A DNA stretch of 64,000 nt. It comes from Paenibacillus daejeonensis DSM 15491 (lineage in GTDB: Bacteria; Bacillota; Bacilli; Paenibacillales; Paenibacillaceae). The position numbers were made by a program, and so were the translations under genes. The notes below the pieces were generated by a model, which saw only the letters and a list, made by a program, of their open reading frames with translations, was not told where the DNA came from and did not search any database. The stretch covers positions 337,418-401,417 of the forward strand of contig NZ_KB899659.1 of the NCBI RefSeq assembly GCF_000378385.1. The letters run 5' to 3'. Positions 39,085 through 47,493 of this stretch are shown here, one piece after another (the first letter of the stretch is position 1; each line of letters opens with the position of its first letter).

Positions 39085-40083
39085 TCATATCCTCCGTTCG
39101 ATAGCCGGGATAATGTACTCCAACAAGACGTTTTTGGCAAGCATAGCCTTGCTCTTGCCTTCCACCTTCTTGCGAATGACAGCAACCAGATCCAGCTCAG
39201 GTATCACAAACAGATATTGCCCTCCGTACCCGAGAGCAAAATATAAATCGTGCCTGCCGTTATGCTCAGCTGAGGATACCCACCAATGATAGCCGTATTC
39301 TCCATAGATCGGAGGCTGGAAAAGCGGGAGCCCCCTGGACTGGACCGATGTGGATTCTTCAACCCAACGTTCGGACAGCAAGCGTTCGCCATTCCACAGC
39401 CCGCCTTGCAGATAGAGCTGTCCGAATTTGGCCAGATCCTCTGAGGCCATGTGCAGCCCTGCCCCGCCCTCGCTCACTCCCCCGTGACGCGGCCATCGCA
39501 CACGACGGAAACCCAACTTGTCGAACAATCGGCGCTGAGCAAAGCTCTCCGCTGGTTCACCTGTAACCCGGGTGACAAGAGCAGATAACAGATGCGAACA
39601 ACCCGAATTATAAGCGAAGGTCTGACCGGGCGGATGAGCCAGCGGCTGTTGCGTGATGTAGCCGACCCAATCCGGTGTCCGTCTCATTTTGAAGTAAGGC
39701 TTGTCAAAATCCGGCCACTCAAAGCCCGGGGTCATCGTCAGCAGGTCGCGGACCGTAATTAGCGCTTTACGCCCGTCTCCACTGTCATGCAGCCACTCAA
39801 AATAATCGCCCAGTTCGGTATCAAGCCGTAATAATCCTTCATCAATAAGCATGCCAATGAGTGCAGAAACGACGCTCTTGGTACAGGAATAGACCGGACC
39901 AATTCGGTCACGCCCCTGCTCATGCCAGCGCCAGGCCATCCTGCCTGACCGGAGCACGATCACATCCTTGATTGCCCATCCGTCCAGTAAAGATGCCAGT
40001 ACCTCCAAACGAGCCGTACTCATTCCGGCCAACCCTGGATCCGTCATGGGCAGCCGAGTTGCATGCATTCTCATGTTGAACAT
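39085..40083 (-). CDS. Serine hydrolase of the class C beta-lactamase / DD-peptidase fold
   Basis: 332-residue cytoplasmic-looking protein with SCTKS (SxxK, about residue 66), YNS (YxN, about 157) and a Gly-rich GYGGQY in place of HxG/KTG. The N-terminus has no signal peptide, so a secreted beta-lactamase role is unlikely; EstB-type esterase or peptide hydrolase is more probable. RBS GGAGG is 10 nt ahead. Ends 25 nt before the phosphoesterase gene, likely one transcript. Not linked to the BlaI/BlaR1 pair. Confidence 0.85.
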   Translation of the reverse strand: MFNMRMHATRLPMTDPGLAGMSTARLEVLASLLDGWAIKDVIVLRSGRMAWRWHEQGRDRIGPVYSCTKSVVSALIGMLIDEGLLRLDTELGDYFEWLHDSGDGRKALITVRDLLTMTPGFEWPDFDKPYFKMRRTPDWVGYITQQPLAHPPGQTFAYNSGCSHLLSALVTRVTGEPAESFAQRRLFDKLGFRRVRWPRHGGVSEGGAGLHMASEDLAKFGQLYLQGGLWNGERLLSERWVEESTSVQSRGLPLFQPPIYGEYGYHWWVSSAEHNGRHDLYFALGYGGQYLFVIPELDLVAVIRKKVEGKSKAMLAKNVLLEYIIPAIERRI

Positions 40084-40249
40084 CGTCTCGGAGCCTCCAT
40101 TGGAATAGCTTTGTATGTCTGTTTATTGTGATGGACCTTGCCTATGCTTGTCAAATGACTTGCGGGCCCCTGCCCCTTTACTCTCTACTCAGCATACGTC
40201 CAAAAACTATAAGGCATACATACATAAAGTAACCAAGAGGTGATCAATC

Positions 40250-41029
40250 GTGTACACCAAAAAGTACAAGAGCCGCAATATTCGCGGCAAGCTTAAGGTT
40301 TGTCGTTATTTGCGTGCCAATCCCGCCACGAAACGGGTCGTCCCGAATACAAAAGCCTTTACCCTTGCCAATCTTCGGCAGATGACAGACCGATACTCCG
40401 CCGTATACATCAAGCCGGATATCGGGTCGATGGGAATTGGCATCTTCAAGCTAACCTCGACAGGGACCGGATATACCCTGTATTCCACCTCCAAAAGGAA
40501 GCAAAGCGTGGTGCATTTCAGTACCAGGCAAGCCGTTTACAAGCACATCAATAAGAAAAAGGGAACGGGTAAGCTTATCATTCAAAAAGCCATTCTGCTC
40601 GATACTGTGGATGGAAAGCCTTACGATATTCGCGCCATGGTACAACGTAAACCCGGCAAGTCTTGGGTGTGTACGGGTTATCTTGTGAAGGTGGGAAAAC
40701 CGGACCGAATTGTCACGAACTATTATCAGGGAGGCAAGATCTTCACGCTTGCTAAATGGATGGGCAAAAAAGGCTGGAAAGGCTCGCTTGCTCATGCTCG
40801 GGAACAAGAACTGAGCCAGACGGCCTTAACCATTTCCAAAACGCTGAGTAAGCGGCGCAGCGGCATGCATGAAATGGGCATTGATTTTGCTTATGATCAG
40901 CAGGAACGGCTGTGGGTGTTGGAGGTTAATAGCAATCATCCACAATTTTATCCACTCCGCAAGCTTGACCGTGCCGCCTTCCAGAAAATGAAGGACTATG
41001 CTCGGAGTTACGGGCGTAACGATGCATAA
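40250..41029 (+). CDS. YheC/YheD-type ATP-grasp protein
   Basis: 259-residue protein resembling the ATP-grasp part of the spore-coat associated YheC/YheD group: AVYIKPDIGSMGIGIFKL, IQKAILLDTVDGKPYDIRAMVQR and LWVLEVNSNHPQFYP are the nucleotide and metal sites. Usual members are about 360-450 residues with an extra N-terminal domain, which this one lacks. ATP-grasp enzymes make amide or ester links by acyl phosphate; substrate unknown. GTG start with AGAGGTGATC ahead. CATACATA near 40218 could be a sporulation -10. Confidence 0.83.
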   Translation: MYTKKYKSRNIRGKLKVCRYLRANPATKRVVPNTKAFTLANLRQMTDRYSAVYIKPDIGSMGIGIFKLTSTGTGYTLYSTSKRKQSVVHFSTRQAVYKHINKKKGTGKLIIQKAILLDTVDGKPYDIRAMVQRKPGKSWVCTGYLVKVGKPDRIVTNYYQGGKIFTLAKWMGKKGWKGSLAHAREQELSQTALTISKTLSKRRSGMHEMGIDFAYDQQERLWVLEVNSNHPQFYPLRKLDRAAFQKMKDYARSYGRNDA

Positions 41030-41031
41030 AC

Positions 41032-41086
41032 GGCCAATAGCTGTTCCATCAGAGAGCCGGCTCCCTGGGTGGAACGGCTATTGGCC
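41032..41086. terminator. Long stem-loop terminator between convergent genes
   Basis: GGCCAATAGCTGTTCCA and TGGAACGGCTATTGGCC arms (16 of 17 paired) around AGAGAGCCGGCTCCCTGGG. It lies 2 bp past the ATP-grasp stop region and 7 bp before the FhuF-like stop. Confidence 0.85.
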
Positions 41087-41093
41087 GCCATGG

Positions 41094-41906
41094 TTATTGA
41101 GTGGCTGCGGCAGCATAAAGCTCTCGCAGCTTTTCCGCCTTCACTGAACGCTCGCTTTCCTTAAGCTTGGGACAGCTGTAACAATAATCGCCGCCATCTG
41201 TCTTATGGTAGAGACAGCAGACATTTTTCATTTTCAGCTGTTTGCCCGGTTCCCGGTAATCCTCGATGTAACGAGGCTTCACGACCATCGGGTTCCGGTT
41301 ACGTCCGAATACATCGGGACCCAAGTCCAGAAGAACCGCATAATCCTTGCTTAACCGATCATTGATGGAGCTGTGTGCAGGATCCCCGAGCAAGCGTTCA
41401 ACGTAAAAACCGACTCTGGTCGGCATTTGCCCCCACAAAAATCCGGGATTCAGGCCGGATGCCTGAGCTGCACTCTCCACTATTGGACGCAGAGTCTCCT
41501 GAATTAATGTTGTCAGCTGGCTCCGTACCCACTGCGTTCGATCTTCTGATGCATTGGGGCCCTCCAAACCGCCAAACTCTTGAACGACCGTACGAATCTG
41601 ACTATATTCGCCCTGCTGGGTAATCTTGATCGTTAACTCTTCGAGAGGCAAACTGAGCGACCGATTCCATGCTGATAACGAATAGAGGGTAGATACAAGC
41701 ATGCCGCTGCAAAAACTGCTCAAATAGGCGGCTGCAACATCCAGCTCAGAAGCCTTGATGCTGGCGGCATACTTGGCCAAGAAAGTCGTCATGGCTTCAG
41801 GCTGTTGAAGGCTGGTGGCCTCTTCAGCGTATAGAGTCTCATGCTCATCATGCTGATCTACAAGAAAAAAATGCTCACCGAGTAATCGGTAATTGACTGG
41901 CATCAT
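41094..41906 (-). CDS. FhuF-like siderophore-iron reductase
   Basis: 270-residue protein with the C-terminal FhuF [2Fe-2S] motif CC-x10-C-x2-C (CCLYHKTDGGDYCYSCPK), preceded by a helical IucA/FhuF-type domain. Such reductases release iron from internalised ferric siderophores. A near-perfect Fur box at 41947-41965 predicts iron repression. ATG 41906 with GGAAGGAG about 11 nt ahead is preferred over ATG 41939, which would be too close to the Fur site. No siderophore transporter lies nearby, so it is an orphan copy. Confidence 0.87.
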   Translation of the reverse strand: MMPVNYRLLGEHFFLVDQHDEHETLYAEEATSLQQPEAMTTFLAKYAASIKASELDVAAAYLSSFCSGMLVSTLYSLSAWNRSLSLPLEELTIKITQQGEYSQIRTVVQEFGGLEGPNASEDRTQWVRSQLTTLIQETLRPIVESAAQASGLNPGFLWGQMPTRVGFYVERLLGDPAHSSINDRLSKDYAVLLDLGPDVFGRNRNPMVVKPRYIEDYREPGKQLKMKNVCCLYHKTDGGDYCYSCPKLKESERSVKAEKLRELYAAAATQ

Positions 41907-41946
41907 TAGCGAAGTCGCTCCTTCCGAACAAACAAACATTTCCTCA

Positions 41947-41965
41947 GATAGTGATAATCATTATC
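41947..41965 (-). promoter_or_regulatory. Fur box
   Basis: GATAGTGATAATCATTATC matches the 19-bp Fur consensus GATAATGATAATCATTATC at 18 positions and continues as TGATTATA on the plus strand. It lies about 41 bp before ATG 41906 on the minus strand over the likely promoter (TTGTTA and TATCAC candidates). Confidence 0.93.
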
Positions 41966-42024
41966 ATGATTATAACAAGCTCCGCCCCAGATTACTATCC
42001 CTGATCTTTCTAAGCACATAAGAC

Positions 42025-42049
42025 AAGCCTGCACGAGATGCGCAGGCTT
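42025..42049. terminator. Stem-loop after msrA
   Basis: AAGCCTGC and GCAGGCTT arms around ACGAGATGC, 7 bp past the msrA stop on the minus strand; moderate T content follows. Confidence 0.65.
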
Positions 42050-42055
42050 GGATTG

Positions 42056-42595
42056 CTACTTCCAGTGACTGGCGATAAAGCCGTCTCGACCGGATGCATT
42101 ACGGTACATTTTGTATCGGATGGTGTTTTTGCGATGGTAGCCTTGGTGATAGTCCTCAGCCGCGTAAAACGTCTTAGCTGGAACAATCGGAGTAACAATC
42201 GGGTTCGTGAAGACGCCACTTTCTTTCAATCGCTTTTTGGAGGCCTCCGCTTTTTCTTTTTGCTCTTTAGAATGATAAAAGATGGAGGTGCGGTATGACT
42301 CACCACGATCATGAAATTGGCCTCCCGCGTCAGTGGGGTCAATTTGCCGCCAAAACAGATCCAATAAATCATCATAGCTGATCAACCTGGGGTCAAATGT
42401 AATCTGAACAGCTTCTGCATGTCCTGTCGTTTCGGAGCAAACCTCTTCATACGTCGGATTATCCGTATGCCCACCAGTATAACCAGACAAGACCTCTATC
42501 ACTCCCGGGCGCTCCTCAAATGGGGAGACCATGCACCAGAAGCAGCCGCCTGCAAATGTAGCTTTTTCAACCTGTGTTTCATTTTGTTGTTCCAT
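42056..42595 (-). CDS. msrA: Peptide methionine sulfoxide reductase MsrA
   Basis: 179-residue enzyme that reduces methionine-S-sulfoxide. The catalytic site is GGCFWCMVSPFEERPGV near residue 14; SGYTGGHTDNPTYEEVCS, GHAEAVQITFDP and the C-terminal HQGYHRKNTIRYKMYR also match. Only one Cys in GCFWC besides CS at about 50, so recycling probably uses thioredoxin with the standard Cys set. No MsrB fusion. ATG 42595 follows AAGGAGG at 9 nt. Confidence 0.96.
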   Translation of the reverse strand: MEQQNETQVEKATFAGGCFWCMVSPFEERPGVIEVLSGYTGGHTDNPTYEEVCSETTGHAEAVQITFDPRLISYDDLLDLFWRQIDPTDAGGQFHDRGESYRTSIFYHSKEQKEKAEASKKRLKESGVFTNPIVTPIVPAKTFYAAEDYHQGYHRKNTIRYKMYRNASGRDGFIASHWK

Positions 42596-42648
42596 CTCAC
42601 ATTGCCTCCTTTTGGGACAGACTGGATAAGACCAGTATACCACAAGGA

Positions 42649-42673
42649 AGCCCCGACCTGCGCGGTCGGGGCT
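42649..42673. terminator. Hairpin after the WGxxGxxG gene
   Basis: AGCCCCGACC and GGTCGGGGCT arms around TGCGC, 20 bp past the stop at 42694 and beside the msrA promoter region. Confidence 0.7.
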
Positions 42674-42693
42674 GCTCGTTCATCTTTTATTAA

Positions 42694-43080
42694 TTAATGG
42701 GATTCACGGTTTCTGCCGCGCATACCGGCAAGACCTAGCAGACCCAGCAGACCCAGCCAGCCCCAGTCCATACCGCGGTCATTGTTGGCCGCAGTTGTGC
42801 GGTAACGACCGTTGTCCATACCATAAGCACGGGTACCTTCATTGCCGTACGTGCTGTAATTCGAGTCGGAATGGACACGCGTGCTCGTGTTGTATCCATT
42901 GGTACCGGCTGTACCGTTCATCGTGTTACCATTGCCACCATTAGTGATCGAACGTTGCGTGTTTTTCATTTCAACACCTGCATTCGACTTATGCATTTTG
43001 GAGGACTCAGCAAACGTTGGAACGGCAAGCATCAGCATCAGAGAAGCTACGATCAAAAAGCTCAGCGACAATCGTTTCAT
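42694..43080 (-). CDS. Secreted WGxxGxxG-CTERM domain protein
   Basis: 128-residue exported protein: signal peptide (LSLSFLIVASLMLMLAVPTFAE), a long Asn/Gly/Thr-rich, low-complexity middle (ITNGGNGNTMNGTAGTNGYN) and a C-terminal MDWGWLGLLGLLGLAGMRGR. This tail, WG-x-x-G-x-x-G followed by a short hydrophobic run and Arg, is the WGxxGxxG-CTERM sorting-signal type of Bacillales. The sorting enzyme is not known to me in this window. RBS GAAGGGATGATG precedes ATG 43080. Unknown function. Confidence 0.82.
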   Translation of the reverse strand: MKRLSLSFLIVASLMLMLAVPTFAESSKMHKSNAGVEMKNTQRSITNGGNGNTMNGTAGTNGYNTSTRVHSDSNYSTYGNEGTRAYGMDNGRYRTTAANNDRGMDWGWLGLLGLLGLAGMRGRNRESH

Positions 43081-43121
43081 GACAGCACATCATCCCTTCT
43101 CAATGTTGGTGACATCAAAAG

Positions 43122-43180
43122 ACTCGCCTTAACGACCAGGCTTTATCAGGTCCCGTCATTGTTTTTCCCGGAGGGTGAGT
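43122..43180 (-). other. Structured 5' leader upstream of the WGxxGxxG gene
   Basis: On the minus strand ACTCACC (43174-43180) pairs with GGCGAGT (43122-43128; 6 of 7) and encloses GACC...GGTC (43149-43152/43134-43137). Ends about 40 nt before the gene start. No known riboswitch fits. Confidence 0.3.
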
Positions 43181-43221
43181 TACTGATACATGGATAATGA
43201 TGCTGATCTTCAAGGGATCGC

Positions 43222-44067
43222 TTACCTTTGTTGAGCTAGCTGAATCCGGCTCAGTTCCGGTCTGCAAAACAACCGAAACGGCACGCCGGTAGTCCCGACA
43301 CCACGATTGGTGTAGATCGTTAATCCTCGCTGATGGTTCACTCGATCCACATAACGGCTGCCTAGTGGTGGTGTAATAAGATGTCCAATCAGTGGCAGCC
43401 GAATCTGACCTCCGTGACTATGCCCGGAGAGCTGCAGACGTACGAGGGAAGAATCATCCGCGTAGACATCAGCATAGTCAGGCTCATGAACGAGAACAAT
43501 AATGAAGTCATCTGGCTGTGTTGCAGCCATTGCAGCTTGTATGTCAGGGACCGCATGCATCGCATCTTCCAGTCCGACGAATGCTACTGTCGCATCCCCT
43601 ACTTGAATTCGGTGCGCATCATTGCGCAATACTTGGAAACCAGCTTGACTCAGCGCATCGGCTACCTCGTCGGGCGCTTGCCAGTAGTCATGGTTGCCCA
43701 ATACTGCTACCTTACCGTAAGGGGCATTCAGACGACTCAAAATTGGAATACTGGCTTCCAGAAGATCCGGAGCATTTTCAATCAGATCCCCTGTGAAGCA
43801 AAGCATATCATAGGTGTGTTCATTAATATTCTCAACTAGTCGCTCGAGATCCCGGACACCATAATGATAGCCGAGATGAACATCACTAAAATGCAAAATC
43901 CGAAAGGACTGGAGATCAGCTGGCAAATCGTCAAAAGAAAGCGTGACCTGATCCGTGCGAAGCCAACGGCGTTCGACCAAGTGAGCATATAAAGGCGTAC
44001 CTAAACCAGCCGTTAGAATTCCACCTGCTGCCAGCTTAATAAATTCTCTCCTGCTGATCGGTTTCAT
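43222..44067 (-). CDS. Tat-exported metallophosphoesterase (YkuE-like)
   Basis: 281-residue phosphoesterase with a twin-arginine signal (SRREFIKLAAGGILTAG) and metal motifs FSDVHLGYH, CFTGDLIE, GNHDYW, VHEPD and SGHSHGGQIRLP. B. subtilis YkuE is a Tat substrate of this type bound to the cell wall. ATG overlaps the stop of the Hpt-GGDEF gene by 4 nt (ATGA), so the two are translationally coupled, an unusual pairing. No terminator of note follows. Confidence 0.92.
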   Translation of the reverse strand: MKPISRREFIKLAAGGILTAGLGTPLYAHLVERRWLRTDQVTLSFDDLPADLQSFRILHFSDVHLGYHYGVRDLERLVENINEHTYDMLCFTGDLIENAPDLLEASIPILSRLNAPYGKVAVLGNHDYWQAPDEVADALSQAGFQVLRNDAHRIQVGDATVAFVGLEDAMHAVPDIQAAMAATQPDDFIIVLVHEPDYADVYADDSSLVRLQLSGHSHGGQIRLPLIGHLITPPLGSRYVDRVNHQRGLTIYTNRGVGTTGVPFRLFCRPELSRIQLAQQR

Positions 44068-45764
44068 CCTTGAAGCATCCGGGTGACGCGGATTTCCAAT
44101 TCAACAATGGAGAACGGCTTCGCCATATACTCTTCCGCGCCCAGCAGCAGCCCCCGAACGACATCATCCTCTTTTCGCCTTGCCGAGAGCATAATTACCT
44201 TTGTCTGAACGGACCTCTCATCGGAGGATTCCTTATACTTCTGCAGAAGGGCAAATCCATCAAGCTTCGGCATGACACCATCAAGTATACATACATCAAT
44301 AGCATTATTCTGCAGGAGATGGAGCGCTTGTTCCCCGTCGCTGGCTTCCAGAATGCGTACCGGCAGATGGCTAAGGTTGGTGACAAGAATATTACGCAAA
44401 ATTTCGTCGTCGTCTGCAATCAAGAGCGTTCTTTGATGAGGAGCCGGTGTCTCCGGTTGTTCGACACCTTGTTTACTGATTATAATTTGATCCCGTCCAT
44501 TTTTCTTGGCCCTGTACATGGCCTCGTCTGCGGTACGCAGCCAATCCTCAGCTGACAATGCGTCTCGCCATTGTGAGATACCAGCCGAGAATGTAACATG
44601 GTACGATTGTTGATTGACTTTGGCTACCGGCTGCTGATGGACAATCTCGCGCAGCTTGGCAAGCAATTTCTCTGCCTCTTCCTCTGTCGTCCCTGGCATC
44701 AAGATAACAAATTCCTCGCCGCCATACCGGGCAATCAAATCGGTTACTCGAGACTGATGGTTCAACAGATTAGCCAACCCTTGCAGCACCTGATCGCCAA
44801 CTGCATGCCCATAGGTATCGTTAATCCGTTTGAAATAATCAATATCAATAAATGCGACAGAGATCGGTGAAGGGTAGCGTTGGATGCGCTGCAGCTCCGA
44901 TTGAATCTGGTGATCCATGTACCTGCGGTTGTAAACACCAGTCAAGGGGTCACGAAAGGCCATCTGCTCATAGGTCTTGCTGCGTGTCAGCAGGCTATAA
45001 ATGCGGGCTGCCAATTCTTCGTATTGAAATGGCTTGGTGACATAGTCGTCAGCTCCCAGATAAAGACACTGCATTTTGTCTTCTAGATCTTGGCGGCCCG
45101 ACAATACAATCAGGGGAAGCCACTTCAGGGTAGGATCTTCCTTCAAGAACTCGAAGAGATCATAACCAGAATGCGGATGCATCATCAGATCAAGAATCAC
45201 CAAATCAAAATGTTGATCATGAAGCAGCTGCTTGGCTGCCTCAACCGTAGCGGCCTCCGTGACTGCGTATTCATCGAGCTCCAGCCTTCTGTACAAGTAG
45301 GAGCGCAACGCTTCTTCATCATCAATAATAAGTAGCCGGCTACCGGCCATCGTGGGGCGCTCCTTGCTGATGCCGGAGTAGTCCAGCGCGAGTTCTTTCT
45401 TGCACACCTCATACTCCATGACCAGCTGCCCCATTAGAGCTTTGCTCTGCGTTAATGCCTCCGGTATTGCTGTGGCTGCATCGGCGCCACATTCAATCCA
45501 TTCCCACTTATGTAATAAATCTTCAGCCAATTGACCAACTCGGTTGAGTCCAAATACCGGCGCGCTTCCCTTCATGGTATGGAACATCCGATGCAGCGCC
45601 TTGCAGCTGTCGAAATCCCCGGTGCTGCCTGCCTTCTCGAGCAAGCGATTAATCTCCGAGAGTTGGGAGCTCATCTCCTGAACAAAACGTTCTCTGCCTT
45701 GTCTGATCAGACGCTGGCCCCGATCTTGCTTGGCTTTGAAGCGCTCAGTCTCATTAGGATCCAT
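44064..45764 (-). CDS. Hpt-REC-GGDEF-REC diguanylate cyclase
   Basis: 566-residue cytoplasmic signalling protein. Hpt domain at about 25-120 with phosphorylatable His in HTMKGSAPVFG; REC1 about 140-260 (LLIIDDEEALR, VILDLMM with the Asp, VTKPF); GGDEF about 275-435 with GGEEF catalytic loop and an intact inhibitory-site RxxD (RVTD) five residues ahead; REC2 about 445-566 (LLIADDDEIL, CILDGVMP, MAKPF). It should make cyclic di-GMP under phosphorelay control with product feedback. No kinase adjoins; the MHYT kinase at 57.6 kb is a possible donor. RBS GGGAAGTGAAG before ATG. Confidence 0.92.
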   Translation of the reverse strand: MDPNETERFKAKQDRGQRLIRQGRERFVQEMSSQLSEINRLLEKAGSTGDFDSCKALHRMFHTMKGSAPVFGLNRVGQLAEDLLHKWEWIECGADAATAIPEALTQSKALMGQLVMEYEVCKKELALDYSGISKERPTMAGSRLLIIDDEEALRSYLYRRLELDEYAVTEAATVEAAKQLLHDQHFDLVILDLMMHPHSGYDLFEFLKEDPTLKWLPLIVLSGRQDLEDKMQCLYLGADDYVTKPFQYEELAARIYSLLTRSKTYEQMAFRDPLTGVYNRRYMDHQIQSELQRIQRYPSPISVAFIDIDYFKRINDTYGHAVGDQVLQGLANLLNHQSRVTDLIARYGGEEFVILMPGTTEEEAEKLLAKLREIVHQQPVAKVNQQSYHVTFSAGISQWRDALSAEDWLRTADEAMYRAKKNGRDQIIISKQGVEQPETPAPHQRTLLIADDDEILRNILVTNLSHLPVRILEASDGEQALHLLQNNAIDVCILDGVMPKLDGFALLQKYKESSDERSVQTKVIMLSARRKEDDVVRGLLLGAEEYMAKPFSIVELEIRVTRMLQG

Positions 45765-45816
45765 ATCTTCACTTCCCTGAACTAATTAAGTATCTATACA
45801 ACAGGACAGCATGCAG

Positions 45817-45840
45817 AGGAGGGCGGCTCACCGCCCTCCT
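45817..45840. terminator. Stem-loop between minus-strand genes
   Basis: AGGAGGGCGG and CCGCCCTCCT are perfect 10-bp arms around CTCA, 11 bp after the stop of the gene ending at 45852. Confidence 0.75.
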
Positions 45841-45851
45841 GCACTCTGTTG

Positions 45852-46133
45852 TTAAGCCTGCTCTTCCAAGGCAGCCATTGCACTTTGGGTCAACCAATCA
45901 AACAGCTCATCATCCTCTTCCAAACGATCTTCCATGGCGAAGATTTCTTCTTCGCTTCCGGATGTATCCAAGAAGAATAGTCCATAGGACCACTCCTTGC
46001 CTTTCTTGCTCTGCAAAGCCATTTCATAAGCGTCACGGTGGCCTTGAGCTCGGAAATGTACCTTACCGACGTAGCCATCTTCTTTTGAGTAAGTCATAGC
46101 CACATGTAGAATTGTAATGTCATCGTTTGCCAT
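45852..46133 (-). CDS. Small conserved protein of unknown function
   Basis: 93-residue acidic protein with beta strands (ITILHVAMTYS, YVGKVHFRAQGH, EWSYGLFFLDTS) and an acidic C-terminal helix. No cysteine or TM. ATG 46133 is preceded by GAGGAATG, a fair ribosome site. Independent unit with a hairpin after it. Family not recognised. Confidence 0.68.
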   Translation of the reverse strand: MANDDITILHVAMTYSKEDGYVGKVHFRAQGHRDAYEMALQSKKGKEWSYGLFFLDTSGSEEEIFAMEDRLEEDDELFDWLTQSAMAALEEQA

Positions 46134-46246
46134 TGTTTCATTCCTCGCTTCTTCTCAATACCGACTCGCGGTTTCCATCGATTCCTCTGTTTTCGAGAAT
46201 ACCTGAATCCCGTCAATTAAACAAGTCTAAAACAGTGGGCGAGGCC

Positions 46247-47371
46247 TTATTCTGGCAGGGGCAGCAGTAACAAACGGTCATCGTTATCGCTTGGACTGCC
46301 GCGTCCATCCGTATTGTTGGTGATTACATACAAACCTTGATCGCTTACGATAACATCTCGCAATCGTCCTTCACCCGACAATACATCATCAAGTGGCGTT
46401 CCTTCAGCATCAAAGCGGGCCAGGCGTTCGCCTCGCAAGCCTGCAACAACGATGTCCCCATTAGGGAGCACGGCCAAGCCCGAAGGGGCAAGCGTCTCCT
46501 CGCCTGTGTGATACAGCGGAGGTACCATACCTGCGGCTTCCTCATCCCCCATCACATCAGGCCAGCCGTAATTGGAACCTGCTTCGATTGCATTCAGCTC
46601 ATCATGGGCGTTAGGGCCATGTTCCGCACTATACATCTGCATATCGGCATTCCACCCCAATCCTTGCGGGTTGCGGTGACCCGAGCTGTACACATAGGAG
46701 GCCGGATCAGGGTTATCCTCGGGCACTTCGCCTTCAGGGGTCATGCGCAAGATTTTGCCGGCAAGCGAGTCTTCCTGCTGCGACAGCGGACGCTCGCCTG
46801 CATCACCCGTTGATACGTAGAGCATGCCGTCGGGTCCCCACGCCAGCCTTCCTCCATTATGGGTATTGCCTCCAGGAATATCTTCCAACAACTGTTCTGT
46901 TTCTTGCCACCCGCCATCTTCGGTTCGTTCGACAACGACAACGCGATTCAGGGTCGACCCTGATTCCTGGTAGGTGTGATAGACATATAATCTGCCCGTC
47001 TCCTCAAAACCCGGGCTGAGCAGGATGCCAAGCATTCCACCTTCACCAGCCGCATGAACTGGCTTTTGCAGCTCAACTGTCTGACGATCCAGCGCACCAT
47101 CAGCAATGCGTACGATCGCACCCTCCCGTTCACTGACATAGATCGCTTCTTCTCCTACAGCTATCGACCAAGGAGCCTGCAGTTCCTCGGCAACCGTCTC
47201 GTAACCGGCGGCTGGAGCTTCGGGTTCCGGTTCGTTTTCTGTAGCAGGTGCTTCCACAGGCGGCTCACTCGTAGGCGGTGGCGCGGTATTGTTTGTATTG
47301 GTCGTAGACGTGCCGCAGCCTGCCAACAATGCAGCTGCTGCGAGAACCAAAGCTAATTTCGGTATTTTCAT
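46247..47371 (-). CDS. PQQ-type soluble aldose/sorbosone dehydrogenase lipoprotein
   Basis: 374-residue lipoprotein (lipobox LLAGC at residue 19) followed by a Pro/Glu/Thr linker and a six-blade GSDH beta-propeller: LQAPWSIAV, GEGGMLGILLSPGF, NTHNGGRLAWGPDGMLYVS, SSGHRNPQGLGW and YSAEHGPNAHDELN are the usual PQQ and calcium motifs. Family members oxidise sugars with PQQ, but many Gram-positive hosts make none, so it may rely on external PQQ or have another role. GAAGGGAG before ATG. Confidence 0.9.
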   Translation of the reverse strand: MKIPKLALVLAAAALLAGCGTSTTNTNNTAPPPTSEPPVEAPATENEPEPEAPAAGYETVAEELQAPWSIAVGEEAIYVSEREGAIVRIADGALDRQTVELQKPVHAAGEGGMLGILLSPGFEETGRLYVYHTYQESGSTLNRVVVVERTEDGGWQETEQLLEDIPGGNTHNGGRLAWGPDGMLYVSTGDAGERPLSQQEDSLAGKILRMTPEGEVPEDNPDPASYVYSSGHRNPQGLGWNADMQMYSAEHGPNAHDELNAIEAGSNYGWPDVMGDEEAAGMVPPLYHTGEETLAPSGLAVLPNGDIVVAGLRGERLARFDAEGTPLDDVLSGEGRLRDVIVSDQGLYVITNNTDGRGSPSDNDDRLLLLPLPE

Positions 47372-47493
47372 TCGTTTCTCCCTTCTTGAACGATATTCGA
47401 CACTTCTTGTTACCGACTAGCAAGCTTGATTGTATTCAGTATAATAGATTCATAGCCTACTTCGGTCGGCACTCCCCGGAAAGGAGAATTGGT

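Noticed and set aside
43122-43180. Cyclic di-GMP-I riboswitch
   Set aside because: A GGGAAAAAC and UAAAGCC resemblance exists, but the GAAA tetraloop helix and its receptor helix are absent.
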